A stretch of 64,000 nt of DNA from Bacteroidaceae bacterium (GTDB lineage: Bacteria; Bacteroidota; Bacteroidia; Bacteroidales; Bacteroidaceae). Both the position numbers and the translations under genes were made by a program. The stretch lies in the NCBI GenBank assembly GCA_017651245.1, contig JAGCDQ010000051.1, forward strand, positions 56,536 through 120,535, given 5' to 3'. Positions within the stretch are counted from its first letter, which is position 1; every line of letters starts with the position of its first letter. A model generated the notes under the pieces. The model did no database searches. It saw only the letters and a program-made list of their open reading frames with translations, and was not told where the DNA came from. This document shows, one piece after another, positions 50,383-58,307 of this stretch.

Positions 50383-51728
50383 GAGCCATTCTTGCAGCGG
50401 CTGGTTCAGCCGTGGGACTTGGCAACGTGTGGCGTTTCCCCATCGAGACAGGACAGAATGGTGGAGCGGCATTCATCATCATCTATGTATTATGCATCCT
50501 GGTGTTGGGCTTACCCATCATGATTAGCGAGTTTCTCATCGGACGTCACACCCATGCCAACACGGTAGGAGCTTACCGCATATTGTCTAATGGAACTCCG
50601 TGGAAATGGGTTGGACGTTTAGGCGTGTTTACAGGCTGGTTCATTCTATGCTACTATGTGGTGGTAGGTGGATGGACAATGCAATACACGTTCCTCTCTG
50701 TCACCAATGCCTTCTATGATGTACCTGCCACACAATATACGAATGTGTTCAACAACTTCGTGTCGAGCCCTTGGCTGCCGACACTTTGGCTGTTCATTTT
50801 CATTGGAGTGATTCATTATGTCATCACGCGTGGGGTACAGTCGGGCATTGAGAAATCAGCCAAACTGATGATGCCCACCCTGTTCATCATCACCCTCTTC
50901 CTGGCCGTGTGTTCCGTGTGCCTTCCTGGTGCATCGAAGGGCATAGAATTCCTGTTGAAACCCGACTGGAGCAAGGTGGACAGCACAACGGTGCTGGATG
51001 CGATGGGACAGGCTTTCTTCTCGCTGAGTCTCGGCATGGGCTGTCTCTGCACTTACGCCAGCTATTTCGACAAAAAGACTCCGTTAGCGAAATCGGCGGT
51101 GAATGTCTCTTTCATCGACACCTTCATCGCCATCATGGCAGGTTTCATCATCTTCCCGTCGGTGTTCAACATCGGCATGGATCCCAATGAGGTGGGCGCA
51201 GGCGCAGGTTTGACATTCGTGTCACTTCCCAACGTGTTCCAACAAGCATTTGGTAATGGCAGCATCTTGGCAGTCGTGTTCTCCTCGCTGTTCTATTTCC
51301 TCCTTTTCGTGGCGGCATTGACCAGTGCCATCTCCCTGCATGAGGTGGCCACCGCATACGTGACGGAAGAATTCAACATGTCGCGCAAGAAAGGAGCGAC
51401 CTTGGTCACCCTCACCATTCTAGTGTTGGGCACCTTGTGCTCCCTGTCGTTTGGGCCATTGAGTGGACTCACCCTCTTCGACCGCAACATCTTTGAGATA
51501 TTCGACGACCTCTCAGGCCGCATCCTCCTGCCATTGAGCGGCATGCTTATCAGCATCTTTGCCGGATGGGTGCTTGACCGTCAACTCTATCGTGATGAAA
51601 TCAGCAATGGCGGCGACCTAAAGACCCCTTATTTCAAAATGTTGATTATCTCTTTACGGTACGTCGCACCGCTTGCCATCGGCTTGGTCTTCCTTGACCA
51701 GTTGGGACTGTTTGAGTTTATGAAGTAA
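50352..51728 (+). CDS. Neurotransmitter:sodium symporter (SNF) family transporter
   Basis: 458 residues, 11-12 TM helices. TM1 has the unwound Na+/substrate site GSAVGLGNVWRFPIETGQNGG, characteristic of LeuT-like transporters, and the later helices include SLSLGMGCLCTYASYFD. It imports an amino acid with Na+; the exact substrate is not predictable. Length matches bacterial NSS proteins. Confidence 0.93.
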   Translation: MGRENFGSKLGAILAAAGSAVGLGNVWRFPIETGQNGGAAFIIIYVLCILVLGLPIMISEFLIGRHTHANTVGAYRILSNGTPWKWVGRLGVFTGWFILCYYVVVGGWTMQYTFLSVTNAFYDVPATQYTNVFNNFVSSPWLPTLWLFIFIGVIHYVITRGVQSGIEKSAKLMMPTLFIITLFLAVCSVCLPGASKGIEFLLKPDWSKVDSTTVLDAMGQAFFSLSLGMGCLCTYASYFDKKTPLAKSAVNVSFIDTFIAIMAGFIIFPSVFNIGMDPNEVGAGAGLTFVSLPNVFQQAFGNGSILAVVFSSLFYFLLFVAALTSAISLHEVATAYVTEEFNMSRKKGATLVTLTILVLGTLCSLSFGPLSGLTLFDRNIFEIFDDLSGRILLPLSGMLISIFAGWVLDRQLYRDEISNGGDLKTPYFKMLIISLRYVAPLAIGLVFLDQLGLFEFMK

Positions 51729-51740
51729 GGAAAAGGATAA

Positions 51741-51806
51741 GACTTCTCCTAGACCTCTCCATGACTTCTCATAGACTTCTCATAGACCCCTCTATGACTA
51801 CTCATA
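51741..51806. repeat. 6 x 11-bp degenerate tandem repeat
   Basis: Six consecutive 11-bp units (gacttctccta, gacctctccat, gacttctcata twice, gacccctctat, gactactcata) start 13 bp after the transporter stop codon. The rest of the gap up to the terminator at 51983 holds no gene that I can recognise, only a short TTGAAGAA repeat at 51953-51966. Confidence 0.75.
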
Positions 51807-51982
51807 CCTAACCCCTTCTTTATGGAGTATGAGCACCCCATTCTGTAGCTATTTCACCACTATTGGAAAGATTGCTGAAGCGTTGTATGGTGTTATCGGT
51901 AGAACATGCCGATGGCATTGACGAGTCGGGTCATATAGGGCATTTAGGGGAATTGAAGAATTGAAGTTCCGTAAGAAGGAAG

Positions 51983-52035
51983 AGAAAAACAGAGAGAGGG
52001 ATGACATCCGCAATGGGTGTCACCCCTCTCTCTGT
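51983..52035 (-). terminator. Terminator of the GH98 gene
   Basis: Arms ACAGAGAGAGGGATGACA (51989-52006) and TGTCACCCCTCTCTCTGT (52018-52035) pair over 18 bp with one mismatch. On the minus strand the stem is followed by TTTTT, 18 bp after the GH98 stop codon. The stem may also act on the plus strand for the transporter. Confidence 0.88.
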
Positions 52036-52052
52036 TTGGTGTATCACACACG

Positions 52053-55000
52053 TTATTTCACATACACCTTTCGAGTCTTGCCCTTCGCATCCCTGACGAT
52101 GTTGATGCCTGGTTGCATGCGCTCCATCATCACACCTGAGGTGTTGTAGATGCCGATGGGGTGTGACTCGTTGGAGAAGTCCTCCACCAGTTCGATGCCT
52201 GTGGATGTCTCGACGATGCTGATGCGGCATTCTGCCAACAGGAACTCATCCAAGTCGCTACCGCCCGTCATGTTGCTGAAGCGGATGACGTAGTTGGCCT
52301 TCTGGTCGATGGTGAAAGGCAGTTCGTACTTCTTGGTAGCGGCGATGCTGGCTGACTGGCTGCCGTTGACATTGGGTGTGGCGCTGTAGGTGGTCGATGC
52401 GGCAATCACGCTGCCGGTGCTCTTGTTGAGAATCTCCACCTTGTACTTCGGCGTGCCCTTCCATGCGGCACAGGCGAAGGACAGCTTGTACTCGCCTGGT
52501 TCGAGGTTCAATGGGTAGGCAGTCTGGCGTCCATACTCAGCCCGCTGCTTGCGCCAGTAGATGGCTGCCTTCTGATAGCCTGAGAATCCGGTCATGACAC
52601 GTGCGCCACGGTCAAACGTGTTGGGGTATTCGTGCACGGCATCGTCCTCCTGCACACAACGCCATCCGGGAGCCATCGCTCCGTTGTTGACGCCTGTGAA
52701 GTCGAGGTAGTAAACCGCAGTGGCATCCTTGAACACAGGCATGATGGTGACGTTGTCGTCTGGCATCGTGAAGGTGATCGTGTTGCCAGCATCGGGATTC
52801 ACGGCAATCGTCTTCGACATGGTGTAATAGACGGAGTTGACCACACGCAGCTGTGTGAGCTTGTAGCCTTCGTCAGGCTTCACATTCAGGGTGACGGTCT
52901 TGCCTTCCTCCACTTCGTTCTCCACAGGCTCCACCTTGCCGTTCTGAGCACTGCGCACCGTCACGAGGTACTTCTCAGGTGTCGAATTGACAGGCGAGTA
53001 GATAATCTGGTCGATGATCATGTTCACGCCGCCCGTGTTGGTGAGGGTGAGGAGGTTCGTGCCCGCCTTCAAGGTGGTGGTGATCTTCGCCTTGTGCCAG
53101 TCGTTCTTCGACACCTTCTCGATGGCCATCACCTTGCTGTCGTCATTCACCTTGACGCGGATATTGCCCGCCTTGCTGCTGTTGCAGTAGCGCACGTAGA
53201 TGTTGTATTCGCCACCCTTCTTCAGTTTGAGTCGGTGGCGCAGGGATGCGGTGGTCTTGGAGCCCAAGGTGATGTAGCCCAGGCCCGCAAACTCATTCAT
53301 GTCTGATGCCCACCATCCAGAGTGGGTCAGGGAGATGCCACCAACATCCTTGCGGTCCATGTTCTCCGCCTCGATGATGATGGGGCCCTCGAAGTCGTCT
53401 GGCTGCTTCGGTGTGGCGAGTGGCTCCGATGGGAGCACGTCGGTGTTGCGTTCTGTGGCATCACCCTCGCAGTTGATGGTGATGTCGAGCGGAGCACAGT
53501 GCCTAACCTGCACGGTGTAGGTCTGAGCCTCAGCGTCATAGGTCGGTGTCACAAAGACCGAATAGGTGGTTGTGCCGGCATTGTTGTTGGGATGCTTCTT
53601 CAGCGTGTAGGATGGCTGCTTGGTGACACCCTTCACGACAATCTTGTCTGTCTGCATGGTGGTGGTGTCGGCACGGAAGTTGTTCAGGTAGAAGTCGATG
53701 TGGTCGGAATACTCACGGATGTGTCCGCTGCTCAGCTTGCCCCACGTCAGTTCGAGGCTCTCGCAGGTGTTGTACTGCAAAGGAATCACAGCCGACGCCG
53801 TCTTGTTCTTGTTCATATAGGTGTAAGGCGTGTAAGTGACCAACTGGTTGCGGTAGCGGTTCACGTAGAGGTCACCCGTGCTCACCTCAGGATACAGTTT
53901 GTTGAAGTCGTTGACCTTCGTGGTGAGTGATGACCACTTGGAACTCTTGTACACTTTCTTCTGGATGCTCTTGGCCAAGTCATCATAGAGGACTGGGACG
54001 ATAGGGATGGCACCGTAGCGTCCTGTCTTCTTGAAGTAGCAGTAGTTGTCCATCCATTGTCCATTCCCCTTGTTGAAGGGGTCTGTCTGCTTGTAGAGTC
54101 CGTCGTAGAGGTCGCCCCACGCCGCATACTTGTCCTCGTCACTGCCGCTGGTCAAGTTGTTGATCACCACAATCTTCGTCTTCTTGACCACCTCCTCACG
54201 GGTGGGGATGTAGAGGGTGCCGTCGATGATCTTGCGCCACATGTCCAGCCAGACGCCCCTGAAGTTGGGGAAGATGCCCCAGTTCCTTTGTATGTAGTCT
54301 TCCGAATCCTTCGAGTCGTCCAGATTCTTGAAGTCCTCCGTCCAGATCAGCTCAGGGCCGTCCCACACAGCACCACCGTTCACACACGTCTGCTCCATCA
54401 CCGTGCCGATGCCCGCAGCACCAGGGTACGTCTTGCCGTGATTCTTGCCCAGAATACCTTCCAGCGCACCGTTCCAACCACAGTTGTCATAGCGCACGCC
54501 ATAGTTTTTGGCAAGACCTGCAATGAAGGGACCGAACGTCACACTCTCGTTGTTGTAGAAACAGGAGGAGGTCGTGTATTTGTACAGCCACAGGATGGCC
54601 TCTGGGTATTCCTTGCAAGCTGCCATCAATTTGCTGTTCTTCTTCAGCATGCCAATGGGGTTCAGCGGATGCGACCAGATATTGCCGCAGAAAGAGACGG
54701 TCAGCACACCGCCATACTGATGATGCATCGGCACCAACTTGGCAAACAGGGCAATGCGCGAAGCCTGCGTGCTCGAACTCATGTCGCCTGCCTCGTCAAA
54801 GCCCCAGAACTGCTCGGCGTAGTTCCAGCCCAAGAAATTCGGGTATGCCTTGAAGAAATACTCAAACGTCTCCAGGTCGTCATCCTGAATGTGGGTGTGA
54901 CCACCAGAGGCTGGCTGGCAAGTGAACCACATGCCGTTTGCCTGACACACTGAAGCCCACGACTTGTAAGTGCGCACAGCACAGCGGGGCATCCTGTACA

Positions 55001-55268
55001 TCTGAGTGCCAGGACCTTCGGAGTGGTCTTTGTCGTTCTTCCAAGCGTCGAACTGGCATGAAAGCGACAGGTTCATGCACACATACGGCTTGATGTCGTC
55101 AGGAATCAGGTCGATAATCTTCTGTGGGTCAGCACTGTTCCACACGTCGATGTGTATCATCCACAGCGGGTGTTCAGAGTCAATGGGTCGGCGTTCCTGA
55201 GCCGACACCGTCAGCGATGCCATCAAGAACATCACTGCCATGATTACAGAGGTAAAAATCTTCTTCAT
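52053..55268 (-). CDS. Secreted GH98-like glycosidase, multi-domain
   Basis: 1071 residues from the ATG at 55268, which begins a signal peptide (MKKIFTSVIMAVMFLMASLT). The catalytic region (about 25-330) has the GH98 pattern: HPLWMIHIDVWNSADPQKII, ANGMWFTCQPASGGHTH, YPNFLGWNYAEQFWGFDEA and GPELIWTEDF. A beta domain follows (to about 620), then a CBM35/CBM6-like module starting IIIEAENMDRKDVGGISLTH, a bacterial-repeat beta-grasp unit (VRSAQNGKVEPVENEVEEGK), a further jelly roll, and a C-terminal tail (IGIYNTSGVMMERMQPGIN ending KVYVK) like type IX secretion sorting domains. GH98 enzymes are endo-beta-galactosidases (blood-group glycans) or endo-xylanases; the substrate here is open. Confidence 0.85.
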   Translation of the reverse strand: MKKIFTSVIMAVMFLMASLTVSAQERRPIDSEHPLWMIHIDVWNSADPQKIIDLIPDDIKPYVCMNLSLSCQFDAWKNDKDHSEGPGTQMYRMPRCAVRTYKSWASVCQANGMWFTCQPASGGHTHIQDDDLETFEYFFKAYPNFLGWNYAEQFWGFDEAGDMSSSTQASRIALFAKLVPMHHQYGGVLTVSFCGNIWSHPLNPIGMLKKNSKLMAACKEYPEAILWLYKYTTSSCFYNNESVTFGPFIAGLAKNYGVRYDNCGWNGALEGILGKNHGKTYPGAAGIGTVMEQTCVNGGAVWDGPELIWTEDFKNLDDSKDSEDYIQRNWGIFPNFRGVWLDMWRKIIDGTLYIPTREEVVKKTKIVVINNLTSGSDEDKYAAWGDLYDGLYKQTDPFNKGNGQWMDNYCYFKKTGRYGAIPIVPVLYDDLAKSIQKKVYKSSKWSSLTTKVNDFNKLYPEVSTGDLYVNRYRNQLVTYTPYTYMNKNKTASAVIPLQYNTCESLELTWGKLSSGHIREYSDHIDFYLNNFRADTTTMQTDKIVVKGVTKQPSYTLKKHPNNNAGTTTYSVFVTPTYDAEAQTYTVQVRHCAPLDITINCEGDATERNTDVLPSEPLATPKQPDDFEGPIIIEAENMDRKDVGGISLTHSGWWASDMNEFAGLGYITLGSKTTASLRHRLKLKKGGEYNIYVRYCNSSKAGNIRVKVNDDSKVMAIEKVSKNDWHKAKITTTLKAGTNLLTLTNTGGVNMIIDQIIYSPVNSTPEKYLVTVRSAQNGKVEPVENEVEEGKTVTLNVKPDEGYKLTQLRVVNSVYYTMSKTIAVNPDAGNTITFTMPDDNVTIMPVFKDATAVYYLDFTGVNNGAMAPGWRCVQEDDAVHEYPNTFDRGARVMTGFSGYQKAAIYWRKQRAEYGRQTAYPLNLEPGEYKLSFACAAWKGTPKYKVEILNKSTGSVIAASTTYSATPNVNGSQSASIAATKKYELPFTIDQKANYVIRFSNMTGGSDLDEFLLAECRISIVETSTGIELVEDFSNESHPIGIYNTSGVMMERMQPGINIVRDAKGKTRKVYVK

Positions 55269-55295
55269 AAAAAACTGGTTTTGATATTCTGCGTG

Positions 55296-55303
55296 CAAAG
55301 GTA
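55296..55303 (-). promoter_or_regulatory. Predicted -7 box of the GH98 gene
   Basis: TACCTTTG on the minus strand, 27 bp upstream of the GH98 start codon. A correctly spaced TTTG is not seen, so only the -7 element is supported. Confidence 0.5.
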
Positions 55304-55539
55304 CGTCAAATTCCACACGCCCACTTTACGCCACGTTTCCTATCCTTTTTCTCACGTTACATTTGTGAAATTCACATACAGAATGCAATAGAAGGAAGAA
55401 CAAAAGGGTGAATAACAATTGGGAACTCACTTTTCACACAAAAACTAAAGTAGTTAGTGGGTAACTCTAAATGGCTTAAAAACTTACGCTCGCATTCTTT
55501 CCATACAATGAAAAAGTTTCATAAAAACATCATGTTCGA

Positions 55540-55671
55540 ATTAGAGCTCAATTAGAACTCGATTAGAACTCGATTAGAACTCAATTAGAACTCAATTGGA
55601 ACTCGATTAGAACTCAATTGGAACTCGATTGGAACTCGATTAGAACTCGATTAGAACTCAATTGGAACTCA
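55540..55671. repeat. 12 x 11-bp phased tandem repeat
   Basis: Twelve uninterrupted 11-bp units with consensus ATTRGAACTCR. All differences except one (GAGCTC in the first unit) are A/G changes at positions 4 and 11. The array lies in the 0.8-kb intergenic region between the divergently transcribed GH98 and pta genes. The flanks (55304-55539 and 55683-55757) show no gene. Function unknown; the period is close to one DNA turn. Confidence 0.95.
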
Positions 55672-55757
55672 ATCGGACATTCTTTACTGAAAAAGTTGTC
55701 AAAAATGAAGGTGAACACTTGATGTGCCCACCTTCGTTTATTGATTATTTATGAGGA

Positions 55758-55901
55758 TTATTTTTGAGTGCTTCCATTCTTATATTTGATGATGTTCACG
55801 CCCTTCTGCAAAGTCTCAACTTGCCTGTCCTCAAGCGTGTAAATCAGATATTCACCTAAGGGTAAATAAATTTTGAAAGTTTCAAAATATTTTTCTAAAC
55901 T
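55758..55901 (-). pseudogene. Remnant of a secreted-protein C-terminal sorting domain
   Basis: A 47-codon open stretch on the minus strand without a start codon ends at TAA 55760-55758. Its last 32 residues (GEYLIYTLEDRQVETLQK, then GVNIIKYKNGSTQK) match the form of the C-terminal tail of the adjacent GH98 protein (IGIYNTSGVMMERMQPGIN) and of type IX sorting domains in this group. The rest of the gene is absent, so this is the end of a deleted secreted-protein gene. Confidence 0.55.
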
Positions 55902-56007
55902 TTAGAAATTTTTCGAGAGCATAGGGAAATATGAAATAATAAAGAAGGAGTATTTATTGGCTAAGGTACTCACATTCGACAAAAAAAGTAAAAACTTGAG
56001 TTTTTCC

Positions 56008-56038
56008 TTTGTATTGTGCTCATTTAATCGTACCTTTG
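56008..56038 (+). promoter_or_regulatory. Predicted pta-ackA promoter
   Basis: TTTG (56008-56011), 19 bp, TACCTTTG (56031-56038), 27 nt before the pta ATG. Same architecture as the prfB promoter. Confidence 0.85.
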
Positions 56039-56065
56039 CACCATAACTAATCACATTTCATTACA

Positions 56066-57076
56066 ATGGCTTTAATTGAAAGTATCGTTGCACGCGCAAA
56101 AGCAAACAAGCAACGCATTGTGCTCCCTGAATCTTTGGAGGAGCGCACTTTGACTGCCGCCGACAAGTGTCTTGCTGACGACATAGCCGACATCATCCTA
56201 ATCGGCAACAAGAATGAGATTTTTGCCCAGGCTGAAAAGCTGGGACTGAACCACGTGGACAAGGCGACCATCATCGACCCTGCCACTTCGGAGAAGACGG
56301 AGGAGTATGCACAGCTGCTCTTCGAACTTCGCAAGAAGAAGGGCATGACCATCGAGGAGGCTCGCAAGCTGGTGATGAACCCGTTGTACTTCGGATGCCT
56401 CATCATCAAGAGCGGTGATGCTGACGGACAGATCAGCGGTGCCCTCTCCACAACAGGTGACACACTCCGTCCTGCCCTGCAAATCATCAAGTGTGCCCCT
56501 GGCATCACTTGTGTGAGCGGTGCGATGCTGCTCATCACCCAGACGCCTCAGTATGGCGAGGAGGGTGTGCTCGTGATGGGCGATGTGGCGGTGACCCCGA
56601 TGCCAGATGCCAGTCAGTTGGCACAGATTGCTGTGTGCACGGCACAAACAGCGAAGAGTGTGGCAGGCTTTGCCGACCCTCGCGTGGCAATGCTGTCATT
56701 CTCCACGAAGGGAAGCGCGAAGCACGAAGTGGTCGACAAGGTGGTGGAGGCAACTCGGCTTGCCAAGGAACTCGACCCTGCCTTGAAGATTGATGGTGAG
56801 TTGCAGGCAGATGCCGCATTGGTTCCATCGGTCGGTCAGAAGAAGGCACCAGGCAGCGAGATAGCCGGAAAGGCAAATGTGCTGGTAGTGCCTTGTCTGG
56901 AAGTGGGCAACATCGCCTATAAGCTGGTGCAGCGTCTCGGCAATGCCGATGCCATCGGTCCGATCCTTCAGGGTATCGCCCGACCAGTGAATGACCTTTC
57001 AAGAGGTTGCAGTGTAGATGACATTTACAAGATGGTGGCAATCACCGCTTGCCAAGCAATGGACGCAAAGGATTGA
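56066..57076 (+). CDS. pta: Phosphate acetyltransferase
   Basis: 336 residues, the short single-domain Pta form. Family signatures include RIVLPESLEERTLTAADKCL, GCLIIKSGDADGQISGALST and LVVPCLEVGNIAYKLVQRLG. It converts acetyl-CoA and phosphate to acetyl phosphate in the cytoplasm. Followed by ackA after a 26-bp repeat-filled gap, making the standard acetate-forming ATP pathway of fermenting Bacteroidales. Confidence 0.97.
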   Translation: MALIESIVARAKANKQRIVLPESLEERTLTAADKCLADDIADIILIGNKNEIFAQAEKLGLNHVDKATIIDPATSEKTEEYAQLLFELRKKKGMTIEEARKLVMNPLYFGCLIIKSGDADGQISGALSTTGDTLRPALQIIKCAPGITCVSGAMLLITQTPQYGEEGVLVMGDVAVTPMPDASQLAQIAVCTAQTAKSVAGFADPRVAMLSFSTKGSAKHEVVDKVVEATRLAKELDPALKIDGELQADAALVPSVGQKKAPGSEIAGKANVLVVPCLEVGNIAYKLVQRLGNADAIGPILQGIARPVNDLSRGCSVDDIYKMVAITACQAMDAKD

Positions 57077-57102
57077 AGAATTGAAAAATTGAAGAATTGA
57101 AG
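57073..57102 (+). repeat. 8-bp tandem repeat TTGAAGAA abutting the ackA start
   Basis: Units ttgaagaa, ttgaaaaa, ttgaagaa and ttgaag run from the pta stop codon right up to the ackA ATG at 57103. The unit overlaps the last codons of pta. Confidence 0.85.
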
Positions 57103-58299
57103 ATGAAGAAAATATTAGTTCTTAACTGTGGCAGCAGTTCTATTAAATATGCATTGTATGACATGACGGATCAGAGCGTGATCACGTCGGGAGGTATTGA
57201 AAAGATTGGGTTGCCTGACTCGTTCATCACCGTGAAACTGCATGGTGAGAAACATAAAATGGAGAAGCCCGTGAAGGAACACACAGCAGGTGTGCAGTGG
57301 ATTTTCGAGGTGCTGACCAAAGGCGAGTTCTCCGTGTTGAGAAGCCTTGACGAACTGGACGCTGTGGGTCACCGCATGGTGCATGGTGGCGAGAAGTTCA
57401 ACAAGTCGGTGCTGCTCACTCCTGAGGTGATGGAGGCATTTGCCGCTTGCAACGACTTGGCGCCCCTCCACAACCCTGCCAACATCAAGGGTGTGAATGC
57501 GGTGAGTGCTTTGCTCCCCAACATTCCACAGGTGGGCGTGTTCGACACCGCCTTCCATCAGACGATGCCTGACTACGCTTATATGTACGCCCTGCCCTAC
57601 GAGCTGTATGCAAAGTATGGCGTGCGTCGCTATGGTTTCCACGGAACGAGCCACCGCTACGTGAGTCAGCGCGTTTGTGAGTTCTTGGGCGTGAAGCCTG
57701 AAGGCAAGAAAATCATCACCTGCCACATCGGCAACGGTGCTTCCATCGCTGCCGTGAAGGATGGCAAGTGTGTGGACACCTCAATGGGTTTGACGCCATT
57801 GGAGGGATTGATCATGGGTACTCGTTCGGGTGACATCGACGCTGGTGCCGTGACCTTCCTGATGGACAAACTGGGATTGGACACAAAGGGCATCAGCAAC
57901 CTCCTGAACAAGCAATCAGGCTTGCTGGGTGTGAGCGAAGGTTCTTCTGACTTCCGCGACATTTTGGCAGGCATTGCCAACGGCAACGACAAGGCGCGTC
58001 TTGCCAAGGACATGTATTGCTACCGCATCAAGAAATACATTGGCGAGTACGCTGCCGCAATGGGTGGTGTGGACATCATCCTCTTCACCGGTGGTGCTGG
58101 CGAGAACCAGTATGAGGTGCGTGAGGGCGCCACGAAGGGCTTGGAGTTCATGGGCATCAAACTCGACGACGCTAAAAACAAGGCTTGTCGTGCGAAGGAG
58201 GCGATCCTCTCTGCCGACGACTCGAAGGTGACCATCTGCTGCATCCCAACGGATGAGGAGCTGATGATTGCATTGGACACATTGGAATTGACAAAATAA
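57103..58299 (+). CDS. ackA: Acetate kinase
   Basis: 398 residues from ATG 57103; a TTG two codons upstream is in frame but belongs to the repeat. Motifs: ILVLNCGSSSIKYALYD (phosphate 1), VGVFDTAFHQTMPDYAYMY, RRYGFHGTSHRYVS, ITCHIGNGASIAAVKDGK and LFTGGAGENQYEVRE. It makes acetate and ATP from acetyl phosphate. Confidence 0.97.
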   Translation: MKKILVLNCGSSSIKYALYDMTDQSVITSGGIEKIGLPDSFITVKLHGEKHKMEKPVKEHTAGVQWIFEVLTKGEFSVLRSLDELDAVGHRMVHGGEKFNKSVLLTPEVMEAFAACNDLAPLHNPANIKGVNAVSALLPNIPQVGVFDTAFHQTMPDYAYMYALPYELYAKYGVRRYGFHGTSHRYVSQRVCEFLGVKPEGKKIITCHIGNGASIAAVKDGKCVDTSMGLTPLEGLIMGTRSGDIDAGAVTFLMDKLGLDTKGISNLLNKQSGLLGVSEGSSDFRDILAGIANGNDKARLAKDMYCYRIKKYIGEYAAAMGGVDIILFTGGAGENQYEVREGATKGLEFMGIKLDDAKNKACRAKEAILSADDSKVTICCIPTDEELMIALDTLELTK

Positions 58300-58307
58300 A
58301 AAATAGA

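Noticed and set aside
51807-51982. Small gene in the gap between the transporter and the GH98 terminator
   Set aside because: Only short frames without recognisable features; no promoter of the expected type.
54057-54953. 298-codon frame on the plus strand inside the GH98 gene (and another at 53322-53930)
   Set aside because: Antisense to a convincing multi-domain enzyme; composition is His/Val/Arg-rich as expected of a shadow frame, with no domain.
55540-55671. CRISPR array
   Set aside because: The repeat unit is 11 bp with no spacers, and no cas genes are present.
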